Source of the DNA: UM-FILTER-42-14 sp964586055
Lineage (GTDB): Bacteria; Patescibacteriota; Microgenomatia; UBA1400; PJMF01
Reading direction: 5' to 3'
Assembly: GCA_964586055.1 (NCBI GenBank)
Contig: CAZPFX010000002.1
Span: 1 to 62,773, forward strand
DNA: 62,773 bases
This document shows, one piece after another, positions 34,282-43,683 of the stretch (position 1 is its first letter; the number at the start of each line of letters is the position of its first letter). The translations under genes and the position numbers were made by a program. The notes under the pieces are model-generated. The model saw nothing but the letters and a program-made list of their open reading frames with translations, ran no database searches and had not been told where the DNA came from.

Positions 34282-34704
34282 ATGTTTATAGGCAAATATT
34301 ACCACACGCTCGAATCGCAAGGTCGGGTTTCTTTGCCTAAAAAAATGAGAGATCAGTCTGACACCTGGGTAGTTACCAGAGGATTAGACGGAGGTCTTTT
34401 CTTATATCCACTCAATGCCTTCGAATCAGAGATATCCAAGCTCCAAGAGTCCTCAGTAACCAAGAAAAACAACCGAGATTTAGTAAGAATTTTCAGCAAC
34501 GAAGCAGTTGAGGTTTCGCCTGATAAGCAAGGAAGAGTTGCCTTGCCAGACTATCTCATTGAGTTTGCAGGTCTAGGTAAAGATATTGTAGTTGTCGGAA
34601 GTATTTCGAAAGTTGAGTTGTGGGATATGAAGCGATACCACGCCTATGCGGCCGAGCTTGAGAATCAGGCGGAAGAGATAGCGGAAAAATATGATGCAGA
34701 ATAA
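34282..34704 (+). CDS. mraZ: Transcriptional regulator MraZ
   Basis: 140 residues with the double AbrB-like fold of MraZ: GKYYHTLESQGRVSLPKKMRDQ in the first half and NEAVEVSPDKQGRVALPDYL in the second, each with the conserved D/E-x-x-G-R motif. In other bacteria MraZ binds repeats upstream of its own operon and controls division genes. It is the first gene of the dcw cluster and overlaps rsmH by 14 nt. The C-terminal helix is Glu-rich. Confidence 0.96.
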   Translation: MFIGKYYHTLESQGRVSLPKKMRDQSDTWVVTRGLDGGLFLYPLNAFESEISKLQESSVTKKNNRDLVRIFSNEAVEVSPDKQGRVALPDYLIEFAGLGKDIVVVGSISKVELWDMKRYHAYAAELENQAEEIAEKYDAE

Positions 34705-35590
34705 AACTAAAGAGCATGTCTCAGTTTTTCTCAACGAATTAGTGAGTCTATTACCAGTCATCAAGGATAGTTGGTATATAGATGCTACGCTTGGATCAGG
34801 TGGACATACGCAGGAAATATTGTCTCAGGGAGGCAAGGTAGTTGCTTTCGATTGGGATGACGCGGCGATCAATAGAGCAAAAACACAGTTTTCATCAGAA
34901 CTAAACGGAAAGCGATTATTCTTGGTTCACGAACCATTTTCAAAACTAAAAGAGGCGGTAAAGTTTTTGCAAAACCAGGGCATCCCAAGCTTATTCAGCG
35001 GAGTGATCTTTGATTTTGGAACAAGCACGGAACAACTCATGTCAGAGGAGCGCGGTTTTAGTTTTCGCGGCAGCGGAGTACTAGATATGCGCATGGACGT
35101 GAGATTAGCAGTAATGGCCAAAGATATTATTGCCGCAGTGCCAGCAAAGCAACTTGCTCAGTTATTTCGCGATTTTGGCGGAGAGCTTGAGGCCGATCGA
35201 ATCGCCAAAGCAATTAAGTCTTCTCCAGAACCCATAGAAACAACCAAGCAGTTGGCGGATTTAGTTATTTCTGTAAAACACAAGAAGGCCGGCTCTCTTC
35301 ACCCAGCAACAAAGGTTTTTCAGGCTTTAAGAATCGCCGTTAACAGTGAGTTAACTGAGATTCAATTGGCCTTACCTCAGGCATTGTCTCTATTATTGCC
35401 AGGAAGCAAGCTGCTTTGTGCCTCCTTTCACGAGGGAGAGGATCGTTTAGCAAAACATTACTTCCAAATTTGGGAAGAGCAGGGAAAAGGCACTAGATTA
35501 TCAAAGAAGCCGATGATGCCATCTGACGATGAAATTATTTCAAATCCACGATCGAGAAGTGCAAAGCTGAGAGGGTTTATAAAAAAATGA
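34691..35590 (+). CDS. rsmH: 16S rRNA (cytosine-1402-N4)-methyltransferase RsmH
   Basis: 299 residues. HVSVFLNELVSLL is followed by the SAM site IDATLGSGGHTQEIL, FDWDDAAI, GVIFDFGTSTEQL (usually D-L-G-x-S-S), RGFSFRGSGVLDMRMD and HPATKVFQALRIAVN, all hallmarks of MraW/RsmH. It methylates C1402 in the ribosomal P site. Two adjacent ATGs (34691, 34694) are possible starts. It overlaps mraZ by 14 nt and the next gene by ATGA. The change from DLGxSS to DFGTST is mild. Confidence 0.95.
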   Translation: MMQNKTKEHVSVFLNELVSLLPVIKDSWYIDATLGSGGHTQEILSQGGKVVAFDWDDAAINRAKTQFSSELNGKRLFLVHEPFSKLKEAVKFLQNQGIPSLFSGVIFDFGTSTEQLMSEERGFSFRGSGVLDMRMDVRLAVMAKDIIAAVPAKQLAQLFRDFGGELEADRIAKAIKSSPEPIETTKQLADLVISVKHKKAGSLHPATKVFQALRIAVNSELTEIQLALPQALSLLLPGSKLLCASFHEGEDRLAKHYFQIWEEQGKGTRLSKKPMMPSDDEIISNPRSRSAKLRGFIKK

Positions 35591-35892
35591 AAAAACGAAC
35601 CGCTTTTATTTTTTACTTAAGTTTGTTCCTTGCTGTTTTTAGTCAAGCGACCTCAGTAGTTATCGCTGAGAGCTATTGGGTGCGCCAAAACGCAAAGATG
35701 AATCAAGTGCATGCTGAGAAGGATAGTCTTTTAGCTCATCGCAAACGCCTAGAAAGTGAATTGGCAACAATTGTATCTTTGAACCAATTGCAAAACTCCC
35801 CACTAACAGCCAACTACATAGCGATCTCAGATCCAATCATTGTGTCTTCAGACACCTTAGTTGCAGGTCTATCAATTCAGAATAAGCGTTAG
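35587..35892 (+). CDS. FtsL-like small division protein
   Basis: 101 residues: a basic start, one membrane helix (residues about 5-27), then a helical stretch with heptad-like hydrophobics (NQVHAEKDSLLAHRKRLESE), then a polar tail. Size, topology and position between rsmH and ftsI match FtsL, which forms a coiled coil with FtsB and activates FtsWI. FtsL is too variable for motif proof, so I leave the symbol empty. It overlaps rsmH by ATGA. Confidence 0.65.
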   Translation: MKKRTAFIFYLSLFLAVFSQATSVVIAESYWVRQNAKMNQVHAEKDSLLAHRKRLESELATIVSLNQLQNSPLTANYIAISDPIIVSSDTLVAGLSIQNKR

Positions 35893-35903
35893 TACACTAA
35901 ATC

Positions 35904-37646
35904 ATGAGAGAAAGAAAAAATTCCAAGACTGATTGGCGAGGCAGATTAGTAATTTTAGGAATTTTTTCAGCTCTTCTTGTGGTCAGCGCCCGATTATTTT
36001 ATTGGCAAATTATCGCCTCTCCCAGTCTAAAGTCATTAGCCACAAGACAGTATGAGCAGGTCTTAAGCAAGGTTGGAAGCAGAGGCAACCTGTATTTTTC
36101 AGATGGCAGTCTTCTGGTTGGTAACGAGAGAGTGTATAGGTTATTTGCTGAACCAAAGCTATTGCCAGACGACAGATCGGAGCTGGCAAAAAAACTCTCA
36201 ACGCTAGTTCTTTCTGAGGACCAAGATTTCCAAAAAGCATCTCCTTCAGCACAAGAAGAGAGATTCTCTGTTGTTGCTGAAACCTTTGAAAAGAAACTTA
36301 GCGGTGATGAAAAACAGTGGGTTGGGCTTAAGGAAAAAATTACCGAACAAACTCGTCAGGCCATTGAGCAGTTGAAAATCCCCGGAATTGGTTTTGATAG
36401 TTATGAGCAGAGACTCTATCCAGAGGCATCTGCGGCAGCTCACATCACCGGGTTTGTTGGCAAAACGGATGACGGCGAGCCAATTGGTTATTTTGGTATT
36501 GAGGGTGCTTTAGAGCAGGAACTAATGCCCAGAATTGCCCGTGACCTAATCGGTCGTGATGCCCTAGGTTCAAAGATTTTTACTCAAGCAACACAGCAGC
36601 AAGTCCTTGACGGTAGAGACATAACCACAACCCTCAGAAGAGATATGCAATTGATGGTTGAGCGCGAACTTCTTAAAGGTGTTGAAAAGTATGGAGCAAA
36701 AGCAGGCGAAGCCATCGTGGTCGATCCAAAAACTGGAAAAATTAGAGCCTTAGCGGCCGTGCCAAGTTTTTATCAACCCGATTTTATTGACTATGATTCT
36801 GAATCATATCGCAATCCTTCTCTTGGCTCTCTCTACGAACCGGGTTCAACTTTTAAAATTCTTACCGTCGCCGCAGGATTAGATTCTGGGGTAATCGAAC
36901 CCGATACTCAATGCGACATCTGTGATGGTCCGCGTCACTTTGGGGCTTACACAATTAGAACCTGGAATGATGTCTATCATCCGAACACAACCATGAGAGA
37001 AGGGTTGGCTGCCTCAGACAACACCGCCATGATGTTTATCACAGACAGACTTGGGGCCGAAAACTTTGAGAATTATCTACATAGTTTTGGGATTGGAGAA
37101 GCCCTGGATATTGATTTGCAAGGAGACACAGCTACGGTGTTTCCTAAAGACTGGCGACCAGTGGAGCTCGCAACAAGATCGTTCGGTCAAGGAATTAGTA
37201 TTTCTAGCTTGCAACTTGTCAGAGCTGTATCAGCTATAGCAAACAACGGAGAAATGCCATCGCTGAGCATAGTTGAATCAGCATATGACCCCGCAACGAA
37301 CACCACTCATGTAAAACCACCCGGAGAAAGTAGAAGAGTGATTTCTCCCGAAACAGCAAGAACTTTAACTGAAATGCTGGTTTATGCTGCTCAGCACGGA
37401 GAGGCCCAGTGGGTTTTTAAAGATACATATCCAATTGCGGGCAAGACTGGAACTTCACAAGTTGCCTCGAGTGGAGGATATGAGGAGGACGCAACCATAG
37501 CTAGTTTTATTGGTTTTGCACCGCCAGATAATCCTGACTTTTTACTTTTAATAAAGCTCACCGAGCCCACAAGTTCACCTTGGGCGGCGGAGACTGCAGC
37601 CCCACTTTGGCATACTATTGCTGAGCAAATAGCTGTAAGCTGGTAA
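35904..37646 (+). CDS. ftsI: Division transpeptidase FtsI (class B penicillin-binding protein)
   Basis: 580 residues. It has one N-terminal membrane helix (about 14-34), a pedestal region with GSRGNLYFSDG, and the transpeptidase domain with S-T-F-K in LYEPGSTFKIL, S-D-N in AASDNTAM and K-T-G-T in PIAGKTGTSQVAS. All three catalytic motifs are intact, so it should crosslink septal peptidoglycan and bind beta-lactams. Its place between the ftsL-like gene and murE and the presence of ftsW downstream support FtsI rather than an elongation PBP2. Confidence 0.93.
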   Translation: MRERKNSKTDWRGRLVILGIFSALLVVSARLFYWQIIASPSLKSLATRQYEQVLSKVGSRGNLYFSDGSLLVGNERVYRLFAEPKLLPDDRSELAKKLSTLVLSEDQDFQKASPSAQEERFSVVAETFEKKLSGDEKQWVGLKEKITEQTRQAIEQLKIPGIGFDSYEQRLYPEASAAAHITGFVGKTDDGEPIGYFGIEGALEQELMPRIARDLIGRDALGSKIFTQATQQQVLDGRDITTTLRRDMQLMVERELLKGVEKYGAKAGEAIVVDPKTGKIRALAAVPSFYQPDFIDYDSESYRNPSLGSLYEPGSTFKILTVAAGLDSGVIEPDTQCDICDGPRHFGAYTIRTWNDVYHPNTTMREGLAASDNTAMMFITDRLGAENFENYLHSFGIGEALDIDLQGDTATVFPKDWRPVELATRSFGQGISISSLQLVRAVSAIANNGEMPSLSIVESAYDPATNTTHVKPPGESRRVISPETARTLTEMLVYAAQHGEAQWVFKDTYPIAGKTGTSQVASSGGYEEDATIASFIGFAPPDNPDFLLLIKLTEPTSSPWAAETAAPLWHTIAEQIAVSW

Positions 37647-37649
37647 AAT
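37641..37649 (+). promoter_or_regulatory. Extended -10 before murE
   Basis: TGGTAAAAT, 6 nt before the ATG at 37656. It suggests an internal leaderless promoter in the dcw cluster. Confidence 0.5.
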
Positions 37650-37655
37650 ACATTT

Positions 37656-38870
37656 ATGTTCCAGATAGTACTCTACAGATTAAAGCGAATCTTCCATTTT
37701 TTTAAGACTGGTCTCTTCCAAGCTCTTCCAGCACAAATTAAGTATCGTTTCCCGGAGAAGAAGATTAAAATTATTGCAGTCACTGGCACGGACGGAAAAA
37801 CAACATCGGCGATGCTGTTGCATCATGTCCTAAACCACAGCGGCTTGAAGGTCGGATTGATTAGCACCGTGGGCACTTATGTAGGATCAAAACTCCAGCC
37901 AATTGGTTTTCACATCACCGCTCCGCAGCCCAGAGATCTTTATAAATATTTAGCGACTATGGTCGATTCTGGTTGTGAGTATGTAGTTTTAGAGACTACT
38001 TCTCATGGACTCTATCAGTTTAGAAATTGGGGAATTAAACCAATTATTGCTGGGTTAACTAACGTCTCAAACGAGCACCTTGACTATCATCGCAATAAAG
38101 ATCTTTACTTAGAGGCAAAAATGCTGTTGTTTAAGAAGGCTGGAGTGAGTGTCCTTAACGCTGACGACGAATCTTTCCAGACAATAAAAAAAACAATTGC
38201 CTATAGTAGCATTCGTTCGTACTCGAAAGAAGATATATTGCCGAAAGCCGTAATCTCGGCAATTACCAAGAAACTACCAGAATCGTACAATCAGCAAAAT
38301 GCTAGGTTGGTATACAGAATTTGTACTGAGCTTGGATTATCAGCGACAAATTTTGTGAGAGCCTTGCCGTCATTTCCTGGAGTGCCCGGAAGAGTTCAGT
38401 GGCTAAAGACGAATAAGCCGTTCTCAGTAGTAATAGATTTCGCTCACACTCCACAAGGATTAACTGCTGTTTTGACTTCACTAAAAAAAATTCAGAAAAA
38501 AAATAAACAAGGCAGGCTGATTGTAATATTTGGATGCGCTGGCCTAAGAGATAGACAAAAGAGACCTCTTATGGGCAAAATTGCTACTGAACTGGCAGAC
38601 TTAGCCATCTTCACTGCTGAAGACCCAAGAACCGAAGACATCTGGTCGATAATCAGACAAATGAAAGAGAACTTGGCATCTGGACACGATAGAGTTATTT
38701 CGATTGCTGATAGAGGAGAAGCAATCAGATTTGCCCTGAAAAAGCTGGCTCAGCCAAATGACATTATCGCCATTTTAGGCAAAGGCCACGAGCAGAGCAT
38801 GTGCTATGGAACCGAAGAAATCCCATGGAATGATGTTGAGTTCTCTACTAAGGTTCTAAATGAAAAGTAA
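37656..38870 (+). CDS. murE: MurE-like UDP-MurNAc-tripeptide synthetase lacking the N-terminal domain
   Basis: 404 residues versus about 490 in typical MurE. The ATP loop VTGTDGKTTSAML appears already at residue about 43-55, so the usual N-terminal UDP-binding domain is replaced by about 35 basic, hydrophobic residues. The rest is standard: STVGTYVG, TTSHGL, NVSNEHLDYHRN with the carbamoyl-Lys-type region, FAHTPQGL and FGCAGLRDRQKRPLM. The position of the meso-DAP motif DNPR reads EDPR. It would add the third amino acid to the stem peptide; the amino acid is uncertain. It overlaps yvcK by 11 nt. Confidence 0.85.
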   Translation: MFQIVLYRLKRIFHFFKTGLFQALPAQIKYRFPEKKIKIIAVTGTDGKTTSAMLLHHVLNHSGLKVGLISTVGTYVGSKLQPIGFHITAPQPRDLYKYLATMVDSGCEYVVLETTSHGLYQFRNWGIKPIIAGLTNVSNEHLDYHRNKDLYLEAKMLLFKKAGVSVLNADDESFQTIKKTIAYSSIRSYSKEDILPKAVISAITKKLPESYNQQNARLVYRICTELGLSATNFVRALPSFPGVPGRVQWLKTNKPFSVVIDFAHTPQGLTAVLTSLKKIQKKNKQGRLIVIFGCAGLRDRQKRPLMGKIATELADLAIFTAEDPRTEDIWSIIRQMKENLASGHDRVISIADRGEAIRFALKKLAQPNDIIAILGKGHEQSMCYGTEEIPWNDVEFSTKVLNEK

Positions 38871-39855
38871 TGGATTTAAAAAGTCAGTTGTAGTCATGGG
38901 TGGTGGTACGGGTATTTATCCAGTTGTTTCAGCATTAAAAAATCTGCCAGTTAAAGTAACGACCATCATTGCGGTTTCAGACTCAGGTGGTTCGACGGGA
39001 AGAATTAGGGATGAATTTGGCTTCCCTCCCGTTGGGGATCTGCGCCAATCTTTAGCTGCCCTCGCCGATACCAAAAGTCAGGAGTGGATTCAGAAACTGC
39101 TTTTATATCGATTTGAGAAAGGTAACGGTCTTTCTGGTCATAATCTTGGCAATTTGATTCTCACTGCTCTTCAAGATATGACGGGCTCAACGACAGAAGC
39201 GCTTAATATTGCCAGAAATGTCTTCAGAATTTCTGGTTCTGTGATTCCTGTAACGGAATCATCGGTCCAGCTAGAGATTCATTACACAGATGGTTCGATA
39301 GCGATTGGAGAGCATATCTTAGATGAACAAACTGAAAATCCAAAAACCATTGCTTCTGTTCGCCTAACTCCAGATTGTGTTCTTAATCCGGCAGCAGCTA
39401 AGGCTCTCGTGGAAGCCGATCACATTATTATTGGACCAGGAGATTTTTATGCAAGTCTACTTGCTGTTTTGACAGCCAGTGGCCTCAAGGATGCGTTTAA
39501 GAAAACAAAAGCAGAAATCACCTACATTTTAAACTTAATGACTAGGCACACACAAACAAAGGACATGTCTGCCTTAGACCACATCATCAAAATTGAAGAG
39601 GCAATAGGGAGAAAACTATCACACGTCCTGCAGAACAGTGAGCCCGTAACATCAGCCATGTTATCTCAGTATGCCGAGCAACATGAGTATGTTGTTGTCG
39701 ATGATACTAAGAGTGATGATAAAAGAATAATCAAAGCTTCACTTTTAGAAAAAAGGAAGATAGACCAGAGCGAGGCAGACGCGGTTCACAGGTCGCTCCT
39801 TCGTCATGATGGTGAGAAACTTTTGCCTGTATTAGAAAAACTTTTGGATCTCTGA
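38860..39855 (+). CDS. yvcK: YvcK/CofD-like (gluconeogenesis factor family) protein
   Basis: 331 residues. MGGGTGIYPVVSALKNL, VSDSGGSTGRIRDEFGFPPVGD, LSGHNLGNLILTAL and IIGPGDFYASLL are signatures of YvcK, a UDP-sugar-binding protein that supports cell-wall synthesis and shape in Bacillus and other bacteria. The location between murE and murC-murB fits a role in peptidoglycan precursor supply. It overlaps both neighbours. The family is related to the transferase CofD, but no F420 genes are visible here. Confidence 0.93.
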   Translation: MKSNGFKKSVVVMGGGTGIYPVVSALKNLPVKVTTIIAVSDSGGSTGRIRDEFGFPPVGDLRQSLAALADTKSQEWIQKLLLYRFEKGNGLSGHNLGNLILTALQDMTGSTTEALNIARNVFRISGSVIPVTESSVQLEIHYTDGSIAIGEHILDEQTENPKTIASVRLTPDCVLNPAAAKALVEADHIIIGPGDFYASLLAVLTASGLKDAFKKTKAEITYILNLMTRHTQTKDMSALDHIIKIEEAIGRKLSHVLQNSEPVTSAMLSQYAEQHEYVVVDDTKSDDKRIIKASLLEKRKIDQSEADAVHRSLLRHDGEKLLPVLEKLLDL

Positions 39856-42335
39856 TGTCAGAACTAAATTATCAACATTTTCATTTGGTAGGAATCAAAG
39901 GTGTGGCCATGACGGCTTTGGCGCAAATTCTATTTGACATGAATAAGAAAATCACGGGCTGCGATGTTCCGGAAGATTTTGTGACAGCGGGTCAGCTTAA
40001 GAGAATTGGGGTGCAAATTCAGACATCTCTTGTTGAAGATTTGCCCATAGATACCGAGTGCGTGATCTACACAGCAGCTCACCAATCCCAAAATAATCCA
40101 CAAGTTCAGAAAGCGATTGAGAAGGGTTTACCGATCTATTCCCACGCTGAGGCACTCGGGCTACTCTTTAATGAAAAGTATGGCGTCGCCGTCTGCGGAG
40201 TTGGGGGAAAGTCAACAATTTCAGCCATGATTTCTTGGGTGCTTGAAATTACTGGTCGAGAACCAGCGTTTGCAGTTGGAGTTGGGAGCATTATTGGTTT
40301 AGAAAAAACTGGCTCCTGGTCAGAGCAGTCGAAATATTTTGTCGCCGAGGCAGATGAATATGTGACCGATCCTACTGAAAAAGAAGCTGAGAAAAGGCGG
40401 CCAAGATTTTCATACCTCAAACCAAAAATGATTGTTTGTAGCAATGTCTTGCATGATCACCCAGATGTGTATGAAGACTTGGCCGCAACCAAGAGGACCT
40501 TTACGAGTTTCTTTAATTCATTACCAGTCGATGGAAATTTAATTCTCTGCAGCGCTACTGGCACTGATTACGAGATAAGAAGTGATATTAAAATAGCTAC
40601 TTACGGCACAAATGATCAGGACGATTTTCGTTTAGAAAAAGAAACAAAAGTTGTAGACAGAATGATTATCGGCAGACTTTGGCATCAAAATGAGTCATTT
40701 GAGATTAAGTTAAGAGTTCCAGGATTTTTTAATCTGCTTAATGCGACCGCTGCTTTTGCAGCTTGTCTTAAGCTTGATATCCCAGCAGAAGAAATTCTAG
40801 AGGCACTGGCCTCTTTTAGGTCAACAAAAAGACGCTTCGAGTATCTTGGTGAAAAAGATGGCGTTCGTTTTTATGACGACTATGCTCACCATCCTTCGGA
40901 GCTTAAGGCGGTCATCTCAGCCTTTGATCAATGGGAACCAGCCGCTCGCAGAATTGTCGTCTTTCAACCTCACACTTACTCAAGAACTAAAGCTCTCTTT
41001 GCCGAATTTGTCGAAGCCCTTTCTGGAGCGAAAGAATTGATTATTTTAGATATTTATGCCTCTGCAAGAGAGGGCAAAGATAGTAGTATTTCTTCAGAAA
41101 TTTTGGCAGAAGCTGTAAGACAGAAGTACCCCGAAACTAAAATCACTCTTGTTTCAGATTTTAAAGCTTTGGCAGAGTATCTTAGAAAAAGTTTACTTCC
41201 AGGAGATGCCTGTATCACCCTAGGGGCTGGGGATATTTATCAAGCTCATGAATTGTTAGAAGCTATGACCTTTTCACAAGAACTCAGATCAAAATTTCCA
41301 GAAATCGATTTTCTAGAGGAGGAGCCTCTAGCTTCACATACGACGGTGGGCATTGGCGGTCCTGCTGAGGTTTTTTGCAGAGCTAAAACGACAGAGCAGC
41401 TAGAAAAACTTGTAAAATATTCTAGAGAAAATAAGATCTCAATGACAGTCCTCGGCTGGGGGTCGAACACACTCATTGCCGACAGAGGATTAAGGGGATT
41501 AGTTATTAAAAATGAGGCGAATGAAATCGAGGTTTTGGAGTCACAATCGCGAGGAAAAATAGAATTAAAATCAGTTTTATCACGTTGGCAACATGTTGAG
41601 AGTGAAGCTGTGATGCCTAAGTTCGACGAGCTTGTTTATGATGAGTCTGACTGCGAGCAGATAAAGGTAAAAATCGCTTCTGGAGTGCCCTTGGCAATTC
41701 TGATTCAAAAACTATTACGGCAAGGGATCACTGGTTTGCAGTGGTTTGCTAGAATTCCAGCCACGGTGGGAGGCGGAATCGTGAATAATATTCACGGAGG
41801 TACTCATTTTTTCTCTGATTATGTTGAGTCCGTCAGAGTTGTTGATAAGTCGGGTAAAGTTTCTGAAATTCCTGCTTCTGAACTAGAGTTTGGTTATGAC
41901 GTCTCACGTTTCCACAGATCAAAGGAAATTATTCTCTCGGCTACTTTTGTTCTTTACAAAGGTGACACAAAAAAAGCTCAGGCCGTCATTGCTGAGTGGT
42001 CAAGACAAAAACAGCAACAACCCGCCAAGTCTCTAGGCTGTGTTTTTCAAAATATCTCCCCCGAAATACAAAAACAATTAAATTTGCCGACTCCGAGCGT
42101 TGGCTACTTGGTAGATAATGTTCTTGGTCTTAAGGGTAAAAGCAAAGGGGGAGCGCAGATATCTGATCAGCACGCTGCCTTCATTATAAATTCTAGCAAT
42201 GCAACGGCCGATGATTATTTGTCTCTGCTTAAAAATATTTATGAGGAAGCAAAGCGAAAATTTGATATCAAGCTAAAGCCCGAAATATTCTTTTTGGGAT
42301 TCACTTCAGATGAGCTTAGTTTTTTGGATGATTGA
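39855..42335 (+). CDS. MurC-MurB fusion (UDP-MurNAc-L-alanine ligase / UDP-MurNAc reductase)
   Basis: 826 residues. Residues 1-about 465 form MurC: HLVGIKGVAMTALAQIL, ATP loop GVGGKSTISAM (usually GTHGKTTT), EADEYVTDP, LHDHPDVY, DDYAHHPSEL, FQPHTYSRT and GAGDIYQ. Residues about 475-826 form MurB: HTTVGIGGPAEVF, LGWGSNTLIADRG, ARIPATVGGGIVNNIHGG and SVGYLVDNVLGLKG. The MurB proton-donor Ser position reads SLGCVFQN, with Cys729 in place of Ser. The two activities are consecutive in the pathway order MurB then MurC, although the fusion order is reversed. Confidence 0.94.
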   Translation: MSELNYQHFHLVGIKGVAMTALAQILFDMNKKITGCDVPEDFVTAGQLKRIGVQIQTSLVEDLPIDTECVIYTAAHQSQNNPQVQKAIEKGLPIYSHAEALGLLFNEKYGVAVCGVGGKSTISAMISWVLEITGREPAFAVGVGSIIGLEKTGSWSEQSKYFVAEADEYVTDPTEKEAEKRRPRFSYLKPKMIVCSNVLHDHPDVYEDLAATKRTFTSFFNSLPVDGNLILCSATGTDYEIRSDIKIATYGTNDQDDFRLEKETKVVDRMIIGRLWHQNESFEIKLRVPGFFNLLNATAAFAACLKLDIPAEEILEALASFRSTKRRFEYLGEKDGVRFYDDYAHHPSELKAVISAFDQWEPAARRIVVFQPHTYSRTKALFAEFVEALSGAKELIILDIYASAREGKDSSISSEILAEAVRQKYPETKITLVSDFKALAEYLRKSLLPGDACITLGAGDIYQAHELLEAMTFSQELRSKFPEIDFLEEEPLASHTTVGIGGPAEVFCRAKTTEQLEKLVKYSRENKISMTVLGWGSNTLIADRGLRGLVIKNEANEIEVLESQSRGKIELKSVLSRWQHVESEAVMPKFDELVYDESDCEQIKVKIASGVPLAILIQKLLRQGITGLQWFARIPATVGGGIVNNIHGGTHFFSDYVESVRVVDKSGKVSEIPASELEFGYDVSRFHRSKEIILSATFVLYKGDTKKAQAVIAEWSRQKQQQPAKSLGCVFQNISPEIQKQLNLPTPSVGYLVDNVLGLKGKSKGGAQISDQHAAFIINSSNATADDYLSLLKNIYEEAKRKFDIKLKPEIFFLGFTSDELSFLDD

Positions 42336-42340
42336 GAAGG

Positions 42341-42346
42341 TATAAT
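42341..42346 (+). promoter_or_regulatory. -10 box deciding the murA start
   Basis: TATAAT overlaps an in-frame ATG at 42345 and ends 7 nt before the second ATG at 42354. The second ATG is therefore the likely start of a leaderless transcript. Confidence 0.6.
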
Positions 42347-42353
42347 GACTCAA

Positions 42354-43670
42354 ATGTCACAGTTTAAAATTATTGGTGAAAAACCCCTACTTGGTTCAGT
42401 CCGCATCGGTGGTGCTAAGAATGCATCCTACAAATTAATGCTGGCGGCCTTGCTCGGAAACTCTGACTCTCGACTACTTAATTTCTCGAAAATCAAAGAT
42501 GTCGAAACTGTCGGTGAGATTATCACCAAGCTTGGTGGTACTGTTTCTGCAGTTGGTGAGCGCGCGCTTTCAATAGATCCAAGAAATATTACTTCGTTCG
42601 AACTTTCTCCCGACGTAGGAGAGCAGGGGCGTTTCTCAAGTATGTTCCTGGCTCCTCTTTTAGCAAGATTTGGTAAAGCAATTGTTCCTGCTCCAGGCGG
42701 AGACAAAATTGGAATGCGACCATTGGGCTGGCACTTTGATGGATTAAGGGCATTAGGCGCAAAAATTGAAATTAAGAATGGAATGTATCACGCTGAAGCT
42801 GACAAATTAGTCGGAACCACATATCGCTTTCCAAAAAATACACACACAGGTACAGAAACTCTTTTAATAGCCTCTGTCCTTGCTGAGGGAAAAACAATTC
42901 TTGAGAATTCTGCTGAGGAACATGAGATTGACGACTTGATTACTTTTCTTAACGCCATGGGGGCGCAAATAGAAAGACGAGAGTCTCGCATTATTGAGAT
43001 AAATGGAGTCAGAGAACTTCATGGAGCGATTCACAAGATCATGCCAGACCAAAATGAAGCTGTTAGTTATGCTTGTGCAGCCATAGCTACTCAGGGAGAT
43101 ATTGTCATCGAGAACGCTAATCACAACCATCTTAAATCATTCTTAGAAAAGCTAGACGAAATGGGTGCAGGCTACGAAGTTGGCCAGTATGGCATTAGAT
43201 TTTTTCACAAAGGAGATTTAAAAGCAGTGGAAATAGAGACAAAAATATCTCCAGGATTTAAAACAGACTGGCAGCCGCTTTGGGCTACTTTAGCTACACA
43301 AGCTGAAGGTATAAGCGTCATTCACGAGACTATTTATGATAAAAGATTCCAGTATGTAGACGCGCTTAGAGAAATGGGTGCCAAAATTGAGTTCTTTCAG
43401 CCGGAGGTTCACAACCCTGAAGAGGTTTATAATTTTAATTATAAAAAAAGCGACCCAAATCTACCCCACGCTATTCGTATCAAAGGAAAAACTTTGTTAA
43501 AGGGCGGGAATTTCGCAGTCCAAGATCTTCGTCACGGAGCTACTTTGGTTATTGCTGGTCTGATTGCTTCAGGAGTAACGGTTTTGGATAATATCGAACA
43601 AATTGATAGAGGCTATGAATCGCTAGCGGAAAGACTCCAGTCTCTCGGCGCGAACATCGTTAGAAAGTAG
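42354..43670 (+). CDS. murA: UDP-GlcNAc 1-carboxyvinyltransferase MurA (Asp in place of catalytic Cys)
   Basis: 438 residues; the first committed step of peptidoglycan synthesis. SVRIGGAKNASYKLMLAALL with the conserved Lys-Asn, RALGAKIEI, and DLRHGATLVIAGL with the late Asp and Arg are present. The loop that holds Cys115 in E. coli reads PGGDKIGMRP, so the Cys is Asp (codon GAC at 42702-42704). Asp at this position is known from naturally fosfomycin-insensitive MurA proteins. Start ATG 42354 is chosen from the overlapping TATAAT; ATG 42345 would add three residues. Confidence 0.95.
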   Translation: MSQFKIIGEKPLLGSVRIGGAKNASYKLMLAALLGNSDSRLLNFSKIKDVETVGEIITKLGGTVSAVGERALSIDPRNITSFELSPDVGEQGRFSSMFLAPLLARFGKAIVPAPGGDKIGMRPLGWHFDGLRALGAKIEIKNGMYHAEADKLVGTTYRFPKNTHTGTETLLIASVLAEGKTILENSAEEHEIDDLITFLNAMGAQIERRESRIIEINGVRELHGAIHKIMPDQNEAVSYACAAIATQGDIVIENANHNHLKSFLEKLDEMGAGYEVGQYGIRFFHKGDLKAVEIETKISPGFKTDWQPLWATLATQAEGISVIHETIYDKRFQYVDALREMGAKIEFFQPEVHNPEEVYNFNYKKSDPNLPHAIRIKGKTLLKGGNFAVQDLRHGATLVIAGLIASGVTVLDNIEQIDRGYESLAERLQSLGANIVRK

Positions 43671-43676
43671 TATCAT
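43671..43676 (+). promoter_or_regulatory. -10-like box before mraY
   Basis: TATCAT, 7 nt before the ATG at 43684, in the 13-nt gap between murA and mraY. Confidence 0.35.
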
Positions 43677-43683
43677 AAATAGT

